A stretch of DNA of 64,000 nucleotides from assembly GCA_022316685.1 (NCBI GenBank), contig JAKJHU010000039.1:5742532-5806531 (forward strand), written 5' to 3'. Made by a program: the position numbers and the translations under genes. The stretch is from Progne subis subis (taxonomy: Eukaryota; Chordata; Aves; Passeriformes; Hirundinidae). The notes under the pieces were generated by a model. That model was given only the letters and a program-made list of their open reading frames with translations. It did not search any database and had not been told where the DNA came from. Shown here piece after piece: positions 15,530 to 25,300 of the stretch; position 1 is the stretch's first letter, and the number at the start of each line of letters is the position of its first letter.

Positions 15530-15535
15530 AATAAA
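15530..15535 (+). terminator. Distal poly(A) signal candidate of RALGAPA2
   Basis: Canonical AATAAA followed within 25 bases by TTTTGTATAT, a plausible downstream U/GU-rich element. It would give a long 3'UTR of about 1.2 kb. Confidence 0.5.
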
Positions 15536-15550
15536 ATTATTCTTACCACC

Positions 15551-16009
15551 TTTTGTATATTAGTCATTCACCTCTCTGATTAGATTATTAGTCCAATTTA
15601 TAGAAGAATTGTGTATTACATGCACATGGAGCCATTAAATGCAACACACAGTTTAGTTTTCCTTTGTATTAAAAAGGTCCCAAGAATGCCCAACTGAAAA
15701 CTTTTCCATGTATCTAGTAAATACATCGCATGTAGCTCTGCAGGTAATATGAAGCATAGGCTGTTCCCTCCGGCAGGCTGGTTGTTTGAGTGCTAATTGT
15801 AGGAGCCGTTAATAATCATCACGTTTGCATGGTCTGGAGCCCTTCATCTTTGACTACACAAGGAGAGAAAGAGGAACCACCAGTAAAAAAAACAAAAACG
15901 TAGTGACTTTCTCCAGGGGCAAACTCCTTTAATTGCATAAACATGCATTTTTACCTAAGTCTCTGTTGCCAACAAACGACAGAAAAATGCACAACTTAAA
16001 ATAACATGC
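15551..16009. other. Short spacer between two convergent genes
   Basis: About 0.45 kb lies between the distal RALGAPA2 poly(A) signal and the distal INSM1 poly(A) signal. It is AT-rich and has no recognisable gene. Confidence 0.5.
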
Positions 16010-16015
16010 TTTATT
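16010..16015 (-). terminator. Distal poly(A) signal candidate of INSM1
   Basis: TTTATT on the plus strand is AATAAA on the minus strand, about 1.6 kb after the INSM1 stop. It is a secondary candidate. Confidence 0.4.
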
Positions 16016-16411
16016 TTTGGCATATTAGTGAGTTGCAAGTTTAGCCTCCTTTGTCAGAAAGCAAATCTTGGCTGCATTGGGTTATACTGTATGAATTTGT
16101 TCATCCAGGTTGTGGAACTAAAATGACAAAGTCCATGAAGCACATTTAACATAAAACACTTATCACTTTCTTGCAGCCTTTGGGCATGATACATCTTTTG
16201 TTGTGTGTAGCAAAATACAAAATTACAGAAATAATTGCTTTAGAGGATGCTAATCAAGAGATTGAAATATTTTGCATTCTCATGTCAGAGAGATTGTTAG
16301 AGCAAAGACTACGACCGCAATCAGTTTGGTTCTTCAGAAGTCACCGGCTGACCCACTTGAATTCAGCTGCCCTGCTGAATTCAAGAAAAGCTGGAGCTTT
16401 CTTTTAAATTC

Positions 16412-16417
16412 TTTATT
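16412..16417 (-). terminator. Poly(A) signal candidate of INSM1
   Basis: TTTATT on the plus strand (AATAAA on the minus strand) lies about 1.2 kb after the INSM1 stop. That distance fits the roughly 1-kb 3'UTR known for INSM1 in mammals. Confidence 0.5.
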
Positions 16418-17645
16418 GAATTTTCTTGCCCTTATTTTTAGCCTCATCTGCTATCACATTTAGAAACAAGAACACGTGGAAAAAATAAATAAGTAAATAA
16501 ACAAACAAACAAATACCGGCTGAAGTGTCAGTAGCTGGTAAAATCAACAGCATTTCAACGCATTTGGCCGGAGCACTGTCCAAGACAGGGAATACGCGCC
16601 GCGGGTTGCTTTGCTAAAGGTAGGTGTCGTTAGGGAGAAGGAAGGTAGCCTGTCACCTGCGCTTTAGCAACACGTCTAAAGACTGCTTCATGTCCTAATT
16701 TCAGCTGTTCACAAGACTCGGAGGAGCTCACATCGAAAGCGCTGCTCACAGGGGAGAGGGGTCGGAGGCCGCCTGGAAAGGCGAGCCGCACGCTGGGCGC
16801 CTTCCGCCCGCCTGCCATGCCGGGGCTGGCGGGGCCGCACGCTGCCCGGCCTGGTGGGACCGAACCGCGCTGCTGGCCACCGTCCGTGCCGCGCTAGCAA
16901 GCCACCAGCGGAGCGGAGCGGCTTTTGGAACGGGCAGCTGCCAGAGACGTGTGTTTTGCCTATCACACAGTTGCTAGAGTACAGAGACACACGGTAAGCA
17001 GGAGATGCGTACTTAGCTATAGAAGATCAACACCTCGTATTTCAATTAAGCGGACAGCACGATTAATTTCCCATACGTTTTGCTAGCTATTATATGACTT
17101 GACATCGACTTAATATGAACATTTACCTTCTCGGCTATCTTAGTACAGAGTATACAGCAAAAAAACACCACGAATGTTGAAGCTCGGGGGCTAAGGCTAT
17201 TAAAACAAGGTCACTAAATCAGGCTCCTTTTCTCGCGAAAAATAATTCCTCTCTTTAGATACTCTATATACAGCCGTACTTCTCTCCGTCGCTACGGAAG
17301 ATGTACTGGCGGTGGGCCGCCAGCCGACGCCTCGGCACTGCCCGCCTCCCGGCTTCTCGCCTGTTGCCGCCGGCCCGGGGCCGTGCGGGCGGCCTTTCCC
17401 CGTCCCCCGGTGGCTGGGGAGCTGCGGGGCTCGGCGTGAGCGCTGCCGGCGGTGCGGCCCGTGGGCTGGGCACGCCGCCGTGCCGGCGCGGGCGCGCGTC
17501 GCTACCCACCGGCCGGGAGTCACCGGGCGGCTCCTCCGACATCGTAGCCGTGAGAGCCGCGACTTTCCATAGGAATTACGGCGCGGCCAGAGCTCGCTCG
17601 GCTAGCCCGGGCTCTCGGAGCAGTCCCACCGGGGCGGCCGCGGGC
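16418..17645 (-). other. INSM1: INSM1 3'UTR
   Basis: This follows the INSM1 stop on the minus strand and runs to the AATAAA at 16412-16417. It is GC-rich near the stop (17.2-17.65 kb) and AT-rich beyond, except for a GC patch at 16.74-16.93 kb. Small open frames here are chance frames in GC-rich sequence. Confidence 0.6.
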
Positions 17646-19049
17646 CTAGCAGCCGGGCCTGACGGGCACCTGGAGCAGCAGGACCTGCCTGCTCTCCGGC
17701 GGGTGGCACTTGCTGGCGTGCCGCGCCAGCCCGGGCGCGCTGAAGAAGGTGGCGGGGCAGTGTTTGCAGGGGAAGCCCTGCCGCTCGCCGCCCGCCGCGC
17801 CGCTCTCGGGGACCCCGGCGGGCGGCGGCGGCGGCAGCAGCAGCTCCTCTCGCACGGCGTGCCACAGCCGGTGCTTGTCCCTGATGTCCGCCGAGGGGAA
17901 GCGGGCGCCGCAGAGGTGGCAGGCGAAGGCGAGGGGCCCGCGCTCCGGCGGGCCGAAGGCGGCGGGCCGCGCCGCCCCGTGGGTGCCCAGGTGCTTGCGG
18001 AGGTAAGCCTGCCGCCGGAACCGCTTTTGGCAGCAGGGGCAGGCGAACGCCTCCCCGCCGGGGCCGCCGCCCGGGCCGGGAGCGCCGCCGTGAGCCGGGC
18101 CGGGGCCGGAGCCGGGGGCGGCCGGGGCGCCGCCGGCGCTGTCCGCGCCGCCGCGGTGCTGACGGGTCGGCGGCGGCGGCTGGGGCGCGGCGGGGCCGCG
18201 GGGCCGCCGCTCGGGGCTGTTCTCCTTGCCCGGCGGGGCGGAGGCGGCGCTTTCGGCGCTGGGGCCGGGACGCGGCTTGTGCCAGCGGCGGTGCGAGGCC
18301 AGGTTGGCGGGACAGCTGAAGATCTTGTGGCACTCGGGGCAGCGGTACTCGACCCGCACGATGCGGGAGCAGCGGTGCTGGGCCAGCGCCAGCGGGTCCG
18401 CGTACTGCTCCTTGCACAGCTGGCAGATGAACTCGCCCAGCGGCGTGCGCCCCGCCGGCGGCCCCGGCCGGCCCTCGGGCCCCTCCTCTTTGATGCGCAG
18501 CCCCAGCACGGGCGAGGTGGTCACCTCGTCGGCGAAGCTCAGCTTCCGCGCGGCCTTGCCCTTCTTGGCCGGCGCCTTGGCCCGAGACGGCCGCTTCGGC
18601 GCGGGCACCGACGGCAGCGGCGGGGCGGGCAGCGGCGTGCGCGGCTGCAGCAGCAGCTTCTCGGCGGGCGGGAAGGAGGCGGCCAAGGGGAAGGACTCGG
18701 CGGAGGCTGGGGAGCTGAGGCACCGCTCGAAGAGAGCCGCCCGCGGCCCCGCCGCGCTGCACGGCCCCGTCGCTCCCCAAGCGGCCGGAGCCGCCGGCGG
18801 GGTGAGCCCGGGGCCGCCGCAGCCGCCGCCGGGGGGCCACGTCGCGGGGCAAGCGGCGACAGCTCCCTCCTCCTCCTCCTCCTCGCGCTTCTCCTCCTCC
18901 GCTCCCTGTCTAGCGGCGGGCCCGTCCCCGCCGGCGGGCGGCGGCGGTGGGGCGGGCGGAGGGTCCCGGTCCGGGTCCCGCTCCCGCGGCCGTGCCCGGT
19001 AGGAGCCGCCGGGTCTCCGGCTGCGCTTGACGAGGAAGCCGCGCGGCAT
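17646..19049 (-). CDS. INSM1: INSM1, SNAG-domain zinc-finger transcriptional repressor
   Basis: This is an intronless 467-residue protein; the human protein has 510. It represses transcription in the nucleus during neuroendocrine, pancreatic islet and neural progenitor differentiation. It starts with a perfect SNAG motif ([10 protein letters not shown], residues 1-10), which in this family recruits LSD1/CoREST-type corepressors and fixes the start codon. A proline/alanine-rich region with an acidic run (residues 51-61) follows, then a conserved block [15 protein letters not shown] (170-184). Five zinc fingers follow: residues 207-227 (FICQLC), 235-257 (YRCPEC), 335-357 (FACPCC, with RRQAYLRKH), 375-397 (FACHLC) and 426-449 (FPCKHC). 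The end, [14 protein letters not shown], nearly matches the vertebrate C-terminus. The frame is intact. It is convergent with RALGAPA2. A TATA/CCAAT promoter lies just upstream, and an RE1-like sequence lies inside the coding region (18135-18163). Confidence 0.97.
   Translation of the reverse strand: MPRGFLVKRSRRPGGSYRARPRERDPDRDPPPAPPPPPAGGDGPAARQGAEEEKREEEEEEGAVAACPATWPPGGGCGGPGLTPPAAPAAWGATGPCSAAGPRAALFERCLSSPASAESFPLAASFPPAEKLLLQPRTPLPAPPLPSVPAPKRPSRAKAPAKKGKAARKLSFADEVTTSPVLGLRIKEEGPEGRPGPPAGRTPLGEFICQLCKEQYADPLALAQHRCSRIVRVEYRCPECHKIFSCPANLASHRRWHKPRPGPSAESAASAPPGKENSPERRPRGPAAPQPPPPTRQHRGGADSAGGAPAAPGSGPGPAHGGAPGPGGGPGGEAFACPCCQKRFRRQAYLRKHLGTHGAARPAAFGPPERGPLAFACHLCGARFPSADIRDKHRLWHAVREELLLPPPPPAGVPESGAAGGERQGFPCKHCPATFFSAPGLARHASKCHPPESRQVLLLQVPVRPGC
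18135..18163 (-). promoter_or_regulatory. Wide-spaced RE1/REST-like bipartite motif inside INSM1
   Basis: On the plus strand GGCGCTGTCC (18135-18144) is followed after 10 bases by GGTGCTGAC (18155-18163). These are the reverse complements of the two RE1 half-sites, GGACAGCGCC (10 of 10) and TTCAGCACC (8 of 9). The gap is 8 bases longer than canonical, which falls in the wide-spacing class described for REST. It overlaps codons for QHRGGADSA. Chance matches are more likely in such GC-rich sequence, and binding is an inference. Confidence 0.4.
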
Positions 19050-19100
19050 CGCGGGGCGGTGCGGGACGGCGAGAGCGCGGCTCCGCCGGCCCGCCCGGCC

Positions 19101-19106
19101 TTTATA
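19101..19106 (-). promoter_or_regulatory. TATA box of INSM1
   Basis: TTTATA on the plus strand reads TATAAA on the minus strand, in the context GGGGGTATAAAGG. It lies 52 bases upstream of the start codon. Transcription would begin near 19070-19076, leaving a very short 5'UTR. Confidence 0.6.
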
Positions 19107-19157
19107 CCCCCGGCGCCCGCTCCCGTCCGGGCGTCATCCTCCCTCCGGCGGCGGCGG

Positions 19158-19162
19158 CCAAT
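19158..19162 (+). promoter_or_regulatory. CCAAT box upstream of INSM1 (inverted relative to the gene)
   Basis: CCAAT on the plus strand (ATTGG relative to INSM1) lies about 52 bases upstream of the TATA box, a typical NF-Y distance. Confidence 0.45.
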
Positions 19163-19348
19163 GAGGAGTTGGGGCCGGCGCTGGCGGCGGGGGGCGGCGG
19201 CGGCCGGAGCGGGCCGGGGCTCTCGCCGCCGGGGCGGGCGCGCTCGGGCCGCGGGGACGGGCGGGGCGATCGGGGAGCGTACCCCCGGCGTCCTGCGAGA
19301 CTGAGGGAGGTGTGGGGCCGGGAATGGCTCCGAGACGGGAGAGAGCCC

Positions 19349-19354
19349 CAGCTG
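19349..19354. promoter_or_regulatory. E-box CAGCTG upstream of INSM1
   Basis: CAGCTG lies about 250 bases upstream of the TATA box. In mammals the INSM1 promoter is activated by bHLH factors such as NEUROG3 and NEUROD1 through E-boxes. Assigning this site that role is an inference. Confidence 0.35.
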
Positions 19355-20330
19355 GGTCACGGGCGCTGCCCCTCGGCCGAGGGGCCGGACGGGGCTCGGG
19401 CGGGAGCGTCCGTCGTGGGTGCTCGTAGCGGTGCCTTCATCCGCCGCCGGGGCCGCACGGCTCTTCCGCCGAAGGGAGCCGAGCTGGGAACTGGCTCCGT
19501 CCTTCTGCACAGCCACAGCAGGAGTTTTCCCAGGAGCAGCCAGAAAGCTCCGGTATTGCGGTGAGCTCCCAGTGCAAGAGCAGGTCTGCCGGGCTGCCGC
19601 TGCGTAAAATGCTCAATCACGGCTCTACATAGTGGCCTTGACTAGTCCCTTGGCCGCCTCAACTGCTGGCGGCCTCCCGAGCGCAGGGGAGGCAAGACTG
19701 AGGTGTGGTACAGCAAACTGCAGAAGCGCCCGAACCTCCCCCCATCCCGCCCCGATGCAGCTCCCGGCCCGTTCGCGGATGCCGTGAGCCTGGCGGCAGC
19801 TGGTGCGCCCCTGGAGCAAGGCAGGAGTCGCATTTGCTAGAGCGCTGATGGCCTTTTGAGGGGAATCAAGCGCGCTGGCAGCGGGGTCTCAGCAGCCCCT
19901 CCGGCCCCACCGCGCCGTGCCAGCATCTCCTGTGGGAGAGGAGAGGAGAGGCCCGAGCACCCGAGCTGTGTTTGGCGGCAGGACGGCGCTGTCCCGCCGG
20001 CAGACCTGCTGCCCACAGCATACACGAGATGGCGTGACGCTGGAAGTGACCGCGCTAAAGCCTCGCTCCCTCCCTGAGCGGGGATGGACAGACCTTGCCA
20101 CGGCAGGACGGTCGGACTCACCCTGTTGGAAGCATCGCCTAGCCGGAGGAAGTAGAGAGCACCAGGAGAAAGGGAGAAACAGCACCTCTGGTTCGAGGGG
20201 CTTTCCAGAAGTGGAAGAAAAATGTAATGCCTTCATGCAAGACCAGAACCACCTCCACCTGCTCAAAACACTGTCTCAAACCACTTCTCTGTGTAAGTGC
20301 TCCGATTATATTTGCTTAGCAAAGTCTTAA

Positions 20331-22275
20331 TCGTGTTTTACATTACTCTCCTCTCCCATTTTCCTCCATTTTCATGGTTGTGCTGAATCTCAGATTAGAT
20401 TATAGGCTCTGGGCTAGAAATCACCCTTTGTTAGTACAGACCACTGTAATTGGGACCAATGAGCCATGCTTTCATGCAGTTAGGTCACTCCACTAATTGG
20501 CTGCTTGATTTTTACCCATTTTTTTTTACCTTTGTAGCTGGACTGCCCAGCTACATTTCTCACTGATTACTGGATCTCTAGTTACAGATCCACAGTTCTT
20601 TCAAGCGATATGTAAATAGTTCTTTCAGTTTCCCCTTGTAAACAATGTTCCAATTAACGTTTCATTTACTTATGTCACATTACAAAAATAATCTGTGATA
20701 GGATGTCCAGTTCTGGAATGTCCAGTTCAGTTTCCAGTCCTAAGAGGTGAGGAATCCAACAATGCCTTTTCCAGCACAGGGGTAACTGGAGGTAGAGTAC
20801 CAGTTGGAAAGCAGGTGTATTGAGTGCTTACTCAAACTCCAAACATTTTTCCGGTAAAAGCTGTAGATTGAAGTTGCATCTGGGAGTTTCTCCAGGCCCC
20901 CAGTGTCATCATCTGACATGGCCCAGACATCATGGGAAGAACTGGGGAGTAACCTACAGTCACAGATGTGGAATCACTGCTCCGTCTCCCCAGCTGATGC
21001 CCCTCCTGCGGTGCTTCTTGTTTCTTCCCTGTGAGCCAGTGCCCATCTGTGCCTCCCCCCTTGCTCACAGTGCCCTCCAGCACAGCCCTCTTTTAGCTTT
21101 CTAAACTTGCCTCCAGTTTATGATCCATTTCTAAGGTGGGACCCAAAGCTCTGGAACCCATCACTCCATCCTTGGTCTTGCTGCAGCATGTGCCAATGCC
21201 CACAGATGTCTGACAAAAACACTAGCAAAATTGCTTGGGGATTCAAGCTGGTTCAGCCACCTCATGACTTTTTTCTCTCAATAAATACACTGTTTTCCCC
21301 AGGCTGTCTCTGCCCCAGTACAAACTCCCAGTGCCCTGGCTCCCGCTTGGAAGGTTCACAATTATTCTGTGATTACACACTTTCCCCCCGCTTCCCCCAC
21401 ATTTACAAGTGGATGTAACTGTAGTGACTGGCATTGCACCCAACTCTCACAGCTTCTGAGCTTTCCAGACTGTTACATGGGTTTATCTTCTTGCCATCAT
21501 CCTTTACTCCTACGAAAACTTTACAGTTAGAAAATTCAGATAATTTATAATAATAGTTAACAATTTTGTGGACACACCTCCAAATCCTGTGTAAATTTGC
21601 TGGATTTTTTTTTTTTTTTTCACTGTCTTATTACATTTCATTAGTCCTATTACCTAGCTGAGAGTGCAGCACTACACCTTCCTGAACATGCTAAAACAGG
21701 GAAACTTTATTTAAGGTCAAAGCTTTTCTAAGCACGTAACTGAATGATGTTACTGCTCCTGTCCGTACGCTGTGTTCTCTACAGTCTGATAAACTCAGTT
21801 TGGCCTTGATTAAACATATTGGCTGCTTACACAGGAGTCATGCTTATATGACCTGAGATTAAACCAAGGGTTAATCCCACAGTAGATAGGAAATCAAACT
21901 TCTAGTGGAAAAATGCAGTAGCTAGTGGGAAACCATCAGGGTGAAAAAAAGAGGAACAAGTTCCTTGTCCTACATCCTTTGCTTCCTCAGTCCATTCCCT
22001 CCTCTCTGGTTGAAGCTGAATGTTTGTGTGCTAGGGAATGGAAACAGGAGTAGTACAGCACTGCTCTGCCTCCCTTTTTGCCAAAGTTTCTCATTTTATG
22101 TGAGGGGACTTTTACCCTTGCTCATAACTTTGCTGCTAACATAAGCCTGAGGGACACATTCAAGCCTTGCCAAGATTCAGCAATCAGATTCCTTGATGGC
22201 TGGGCCAACCTTCCAAAGCGAGGACAATCTTCAGATTCCTCTAGATACCTTTCCCTGTTGCTGCCTTCTCTTTTA
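20331..22275. other. Intergenic, upstream of INSM1
   Basis: AT-rich sequence with no recognisable gene. A T run lies at about 21605-21620. Nothing else can be named. Confidence 0.5.
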
Positions 22276-22372
22276 GGGACGTGGTTTAGTGGTGGGCTTC
22301 TCAGTGATGGGTTAATGGTTGAACTCTTAAAGGTCTTTTTCAACCTAATCAATTCCATGATTATGTGACTCT
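22276..22372 (+). repeat. CR1 LINE 3' end fragment
   Basis: The sequence GGGACGTGGTTTAGTGG, then a TGATGGGTTAATGGTTG stretch, then CTTAAAGGTCTTTTTCAACC and ATTCCATGATTATGTGA is the standard CR1 3' terminus. It is a short 5'-truncated copy. Confidence 0.8.
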
Positions 22373-25300
22373 GAAGGATGCTCCATCTGATTCCCCAGGG
22401 TGCTCCAGAGCTTGGCACTAGAAACTCATCATCCAGGTTCTTGTACATCCCAGCTATCCACAGACTGTCATCTCTGGCTGTGAGGTAGGGATACCATTAC
22501 TTTCAGCCCCAGCCGTGTCTCCAGCAACTCCAGGACACCTGGAAGCCTGTGCAGACACTGAAGAGAAGATCTACACCTCCGTGGTCCGAATAAAACAATC
22601 TCAAGCAAGTGGGCAGCAGCATTTATATTTCTGAACTGTCTTCGGGCATAAACAGCAAGAGGAATGTATGACAGAAACGCCAGCTGGCAGAGAGAAAGTC
22701 TTGAGCGAGGTCTGGTTCCCAGAGAAAACCCTAAAAACTCTTCTGGGGGCTGAGGGGACAGAAAGAAAAAGAGAAATTCTTTTTGCCACTTAGCAAAAGA
22801 AAATATAACCACAACTTACCAAAAAAAAAAAAAAAAAAAAAAAGTTAAAAATAAAATAGAAAATAACTATAAGCAAAGGATTAAAGAACTTTTTTCTCCT
22901 TCATGTTTCCCCTCCCCACCACAAAAAAAAAAAAAAAAAAAAGGTTGTGGTTGAGTTTTTATGTTGCAGGATTTCAAATAAAGTTGACTTTTAAATCTTG
23001 CCCTGACATCTGGTTTGTAATTAATGGAGCAGTAAATAGGAGGGAGACAGAAGCTGTCTCAGAAGCCTGTCCTTGATACATGACCCTCCAACAATATAGC
23101 TAGATGAGCGATACCACCCCCAGGCTCCAGCACTTAAACAAAATCCAGGCAGGTTTTGGTGGCAACAGAAGCCATTTCATCTTCCCCCAGAACAAGGCTG
23201 CCAATTATCTTGCTGCGGTTGGGGATCTGATGCTGGTGACGGACATTGAAGGAAATATCTGCATTATGAGGATATGGATTGTCTAATATAACTGACCTTG
23301 CTAGTATCTTAATTGTGTTTTCTTTTACCTGAGGACAGACTGCTTCAAGAGGAAAATGATGCTAACAGCTGCTATGCTTTCTTCATTGCTCAAATGTTAA
23401 CAAAAAGCTTTCTCTAAGGGAAGGTAGAAAACACAGTTCTGTGAAGGTACTTGGGTTACAGGGATTTGAAGGGTTATGAAGACACTGTTAAAACATTTAA
23501 CCTTCCTCTTTTTCACGTCGCAGATGAAGTGATGCTGTGACCTGGTCACATCACATCGCCCATCATTCAGGTGATACTGGGAGGACAGTGGTGCCATGGC
23601 TCCTGTTCCCTGAGCAGCTGCCTACAGGCCAAAAGAACAATCTCACATTTTGGTTCTTCCCCACCTCCATCTTCATTAGCCCATTTCAGGGAAACCAGAT
23701 CCTCTTCAGGGAGCAGACTGACATTGCCAGACTTATAAAAGTTATAGGAGACTCAACTGGACCATGATGAATTTTGTTACTTCATTGCACATTTCAGCTG
23801 GATTTCAGCAGTCTGTTCCCTACAAGCATCCTAATATGTTGCAACTCAGTGAAGAAGTCGAAGCTCCTAGTACAGCAGGGCGTGGTTATCAGCCACATGG
23901 ATGTCAGGGATTTCAGGGGGGCTGAGTCCCAGCTGCGCTCGGTGCAGGTGTGAGCGCAGACAGGTGGATGGTTCTGTGTGCACAGAGAGCAACAGCTGAA
24001 GAGACCAGAAGACAAGACAGCAGGAGAATGGGAGAAATGGGGTTTCTGAGGGATGCCTCTGCTGCAGGCTGGTCTAGGAAATTCCATGCCTGCCTCCAGT
24101 TAAGTTTAGGCAGGACAGAGAAACATGCCAGTTGCCTAATTTCAAAAAAATTCCCTCCCAATATAGGAGCTTTCAGAGATCAGAGATCAGGACCAGATGA
24201 ATCACAGCCACAAATACTTAATTTTGTTATGGTCACGCTTCATCCTGCTCTTGTGCTGGCAGTGGTGTGTATTCAGTTCTGCAGGGATGTGATGCAGGGT
24301 GCTGAATCCACAGGAAAATATTTACATTTTTTTCTTTCCCCTCTCAACCCCAATAATTCTTTCATGCCCCTGTTCTAAGGCCACCTAATCCAATAAAATT
24401 CCTCTGACTCAGAGGTGCAACAGGTGCAACATTCCCCAGGGCTGTTGCCCAAGGCCTTTCTGCCACCCCTACTCCATGACAACCTCTCTATTTCTCCCTC
24501 CCTTTTCTTCAGGTCACACCAAATTCCCAGGTCCTTTTCCTGCCAGAACTGGAGGCACTTCCTGACAGAAGTATGCTACTGCATCTTTGCTTCTCTATGC
24601 AAAGGAATGGCAAGAATTGTTGTGCAATAAGGTGCAGGTATGGCCTGGCCACTGCAAAGCAGTGCAGGAGCCACCACTGCCAGCAGCAGTTGCAAAGGGG
24701 CAGATGGAGCGTGGGAGATGCTGATAAGGAAAACCAGTGGCAAGAGGTGGGAGAGGACAAGCAAACCAACATGGAAAGCTGGCTAGAAACAGCTGGGCAG
24801 AGGAGCACCCAAAAGAAACAAGATGAAAAATTGCATTACAGGGAAATAAACCACACCTGAGCTGGGTGCCTGTGTCTCAGAAAAGCACCAAGGAGGATGA
24901 TAGGTCCCAGAAGGGAATAGTGATTCATCTCTTTACAGGGAATGTGACAGAGGAGGGCAAAAGAAAGGCAGCACCGAGCCAGAGAGCTGCTGCTCTTTTC
25001 TGACAAGGCACCTCCAGCTTCTGAGTCCACCCACCTTGTTCATTCACAAATGAGACCTGGCAAATGCCCATTGTGCAGGAAGCTCCAGAGAGGCGAGGTT
25101 GCAGTGCCAGCTCTTGGCAGGTGTGTCAGGATGGAGACTCTCATTTTTTTTTTTGTGGGTGAACACCCATGTGCAACCCAGAATGGCAATGGCAAAATTC
25201 TTTGCTGGCTGATGATGTAGGAAAAGGGAAAATGCATCACTGCTTCAGAATGATCTAAAACCAAAGCTCCTCTTCAGCGTCCCTCCCCTCTCCAGGTGCC

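Larger units (their letters stand above)
14323..15550 (+). other. RALGAPA2: RALGAPA2 3'UTR
   Basis: AT-rich sequence follows the stop codon. It contains a 37-base T run at 14551-14587, a first AATAAA at 14872-14877 and a second at 15530-15535. The long form would also carry a Pumilio-type element TGTAAATA at 15421-15428. The 3' end is inferred from these signals only. Confidence 0.6.
16740..20130. promoter_or_regulatory. CpG island spanning INSM1
   Basis: GC content and CpG density are very high from the INSM1 3'UTR through the whole coding exon and promoter to about 20.1 kb. The flanks are AT-rich. The extreme composition opens all six frames by chance and explains several long shadow frames on the plus strand. 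Confidence 0.8.

Noticed and set aside
17602..18852. A 416-codon minus-strand frame overlapping INSM1
   Set aside because: It is a shifted frame of INSM1. Only the 17646-19049 frame carries the SNAG motif, five zinc fingers and the conserved C-terminus.
17301..19304. A 667-codon open frame on the plus strand
   Set aside because: It is the antisense shadow of INSM1. Extreme GC and CpG content removes stop codons, and the translation is low-complexity Arg/Ala/Gly with no domain.
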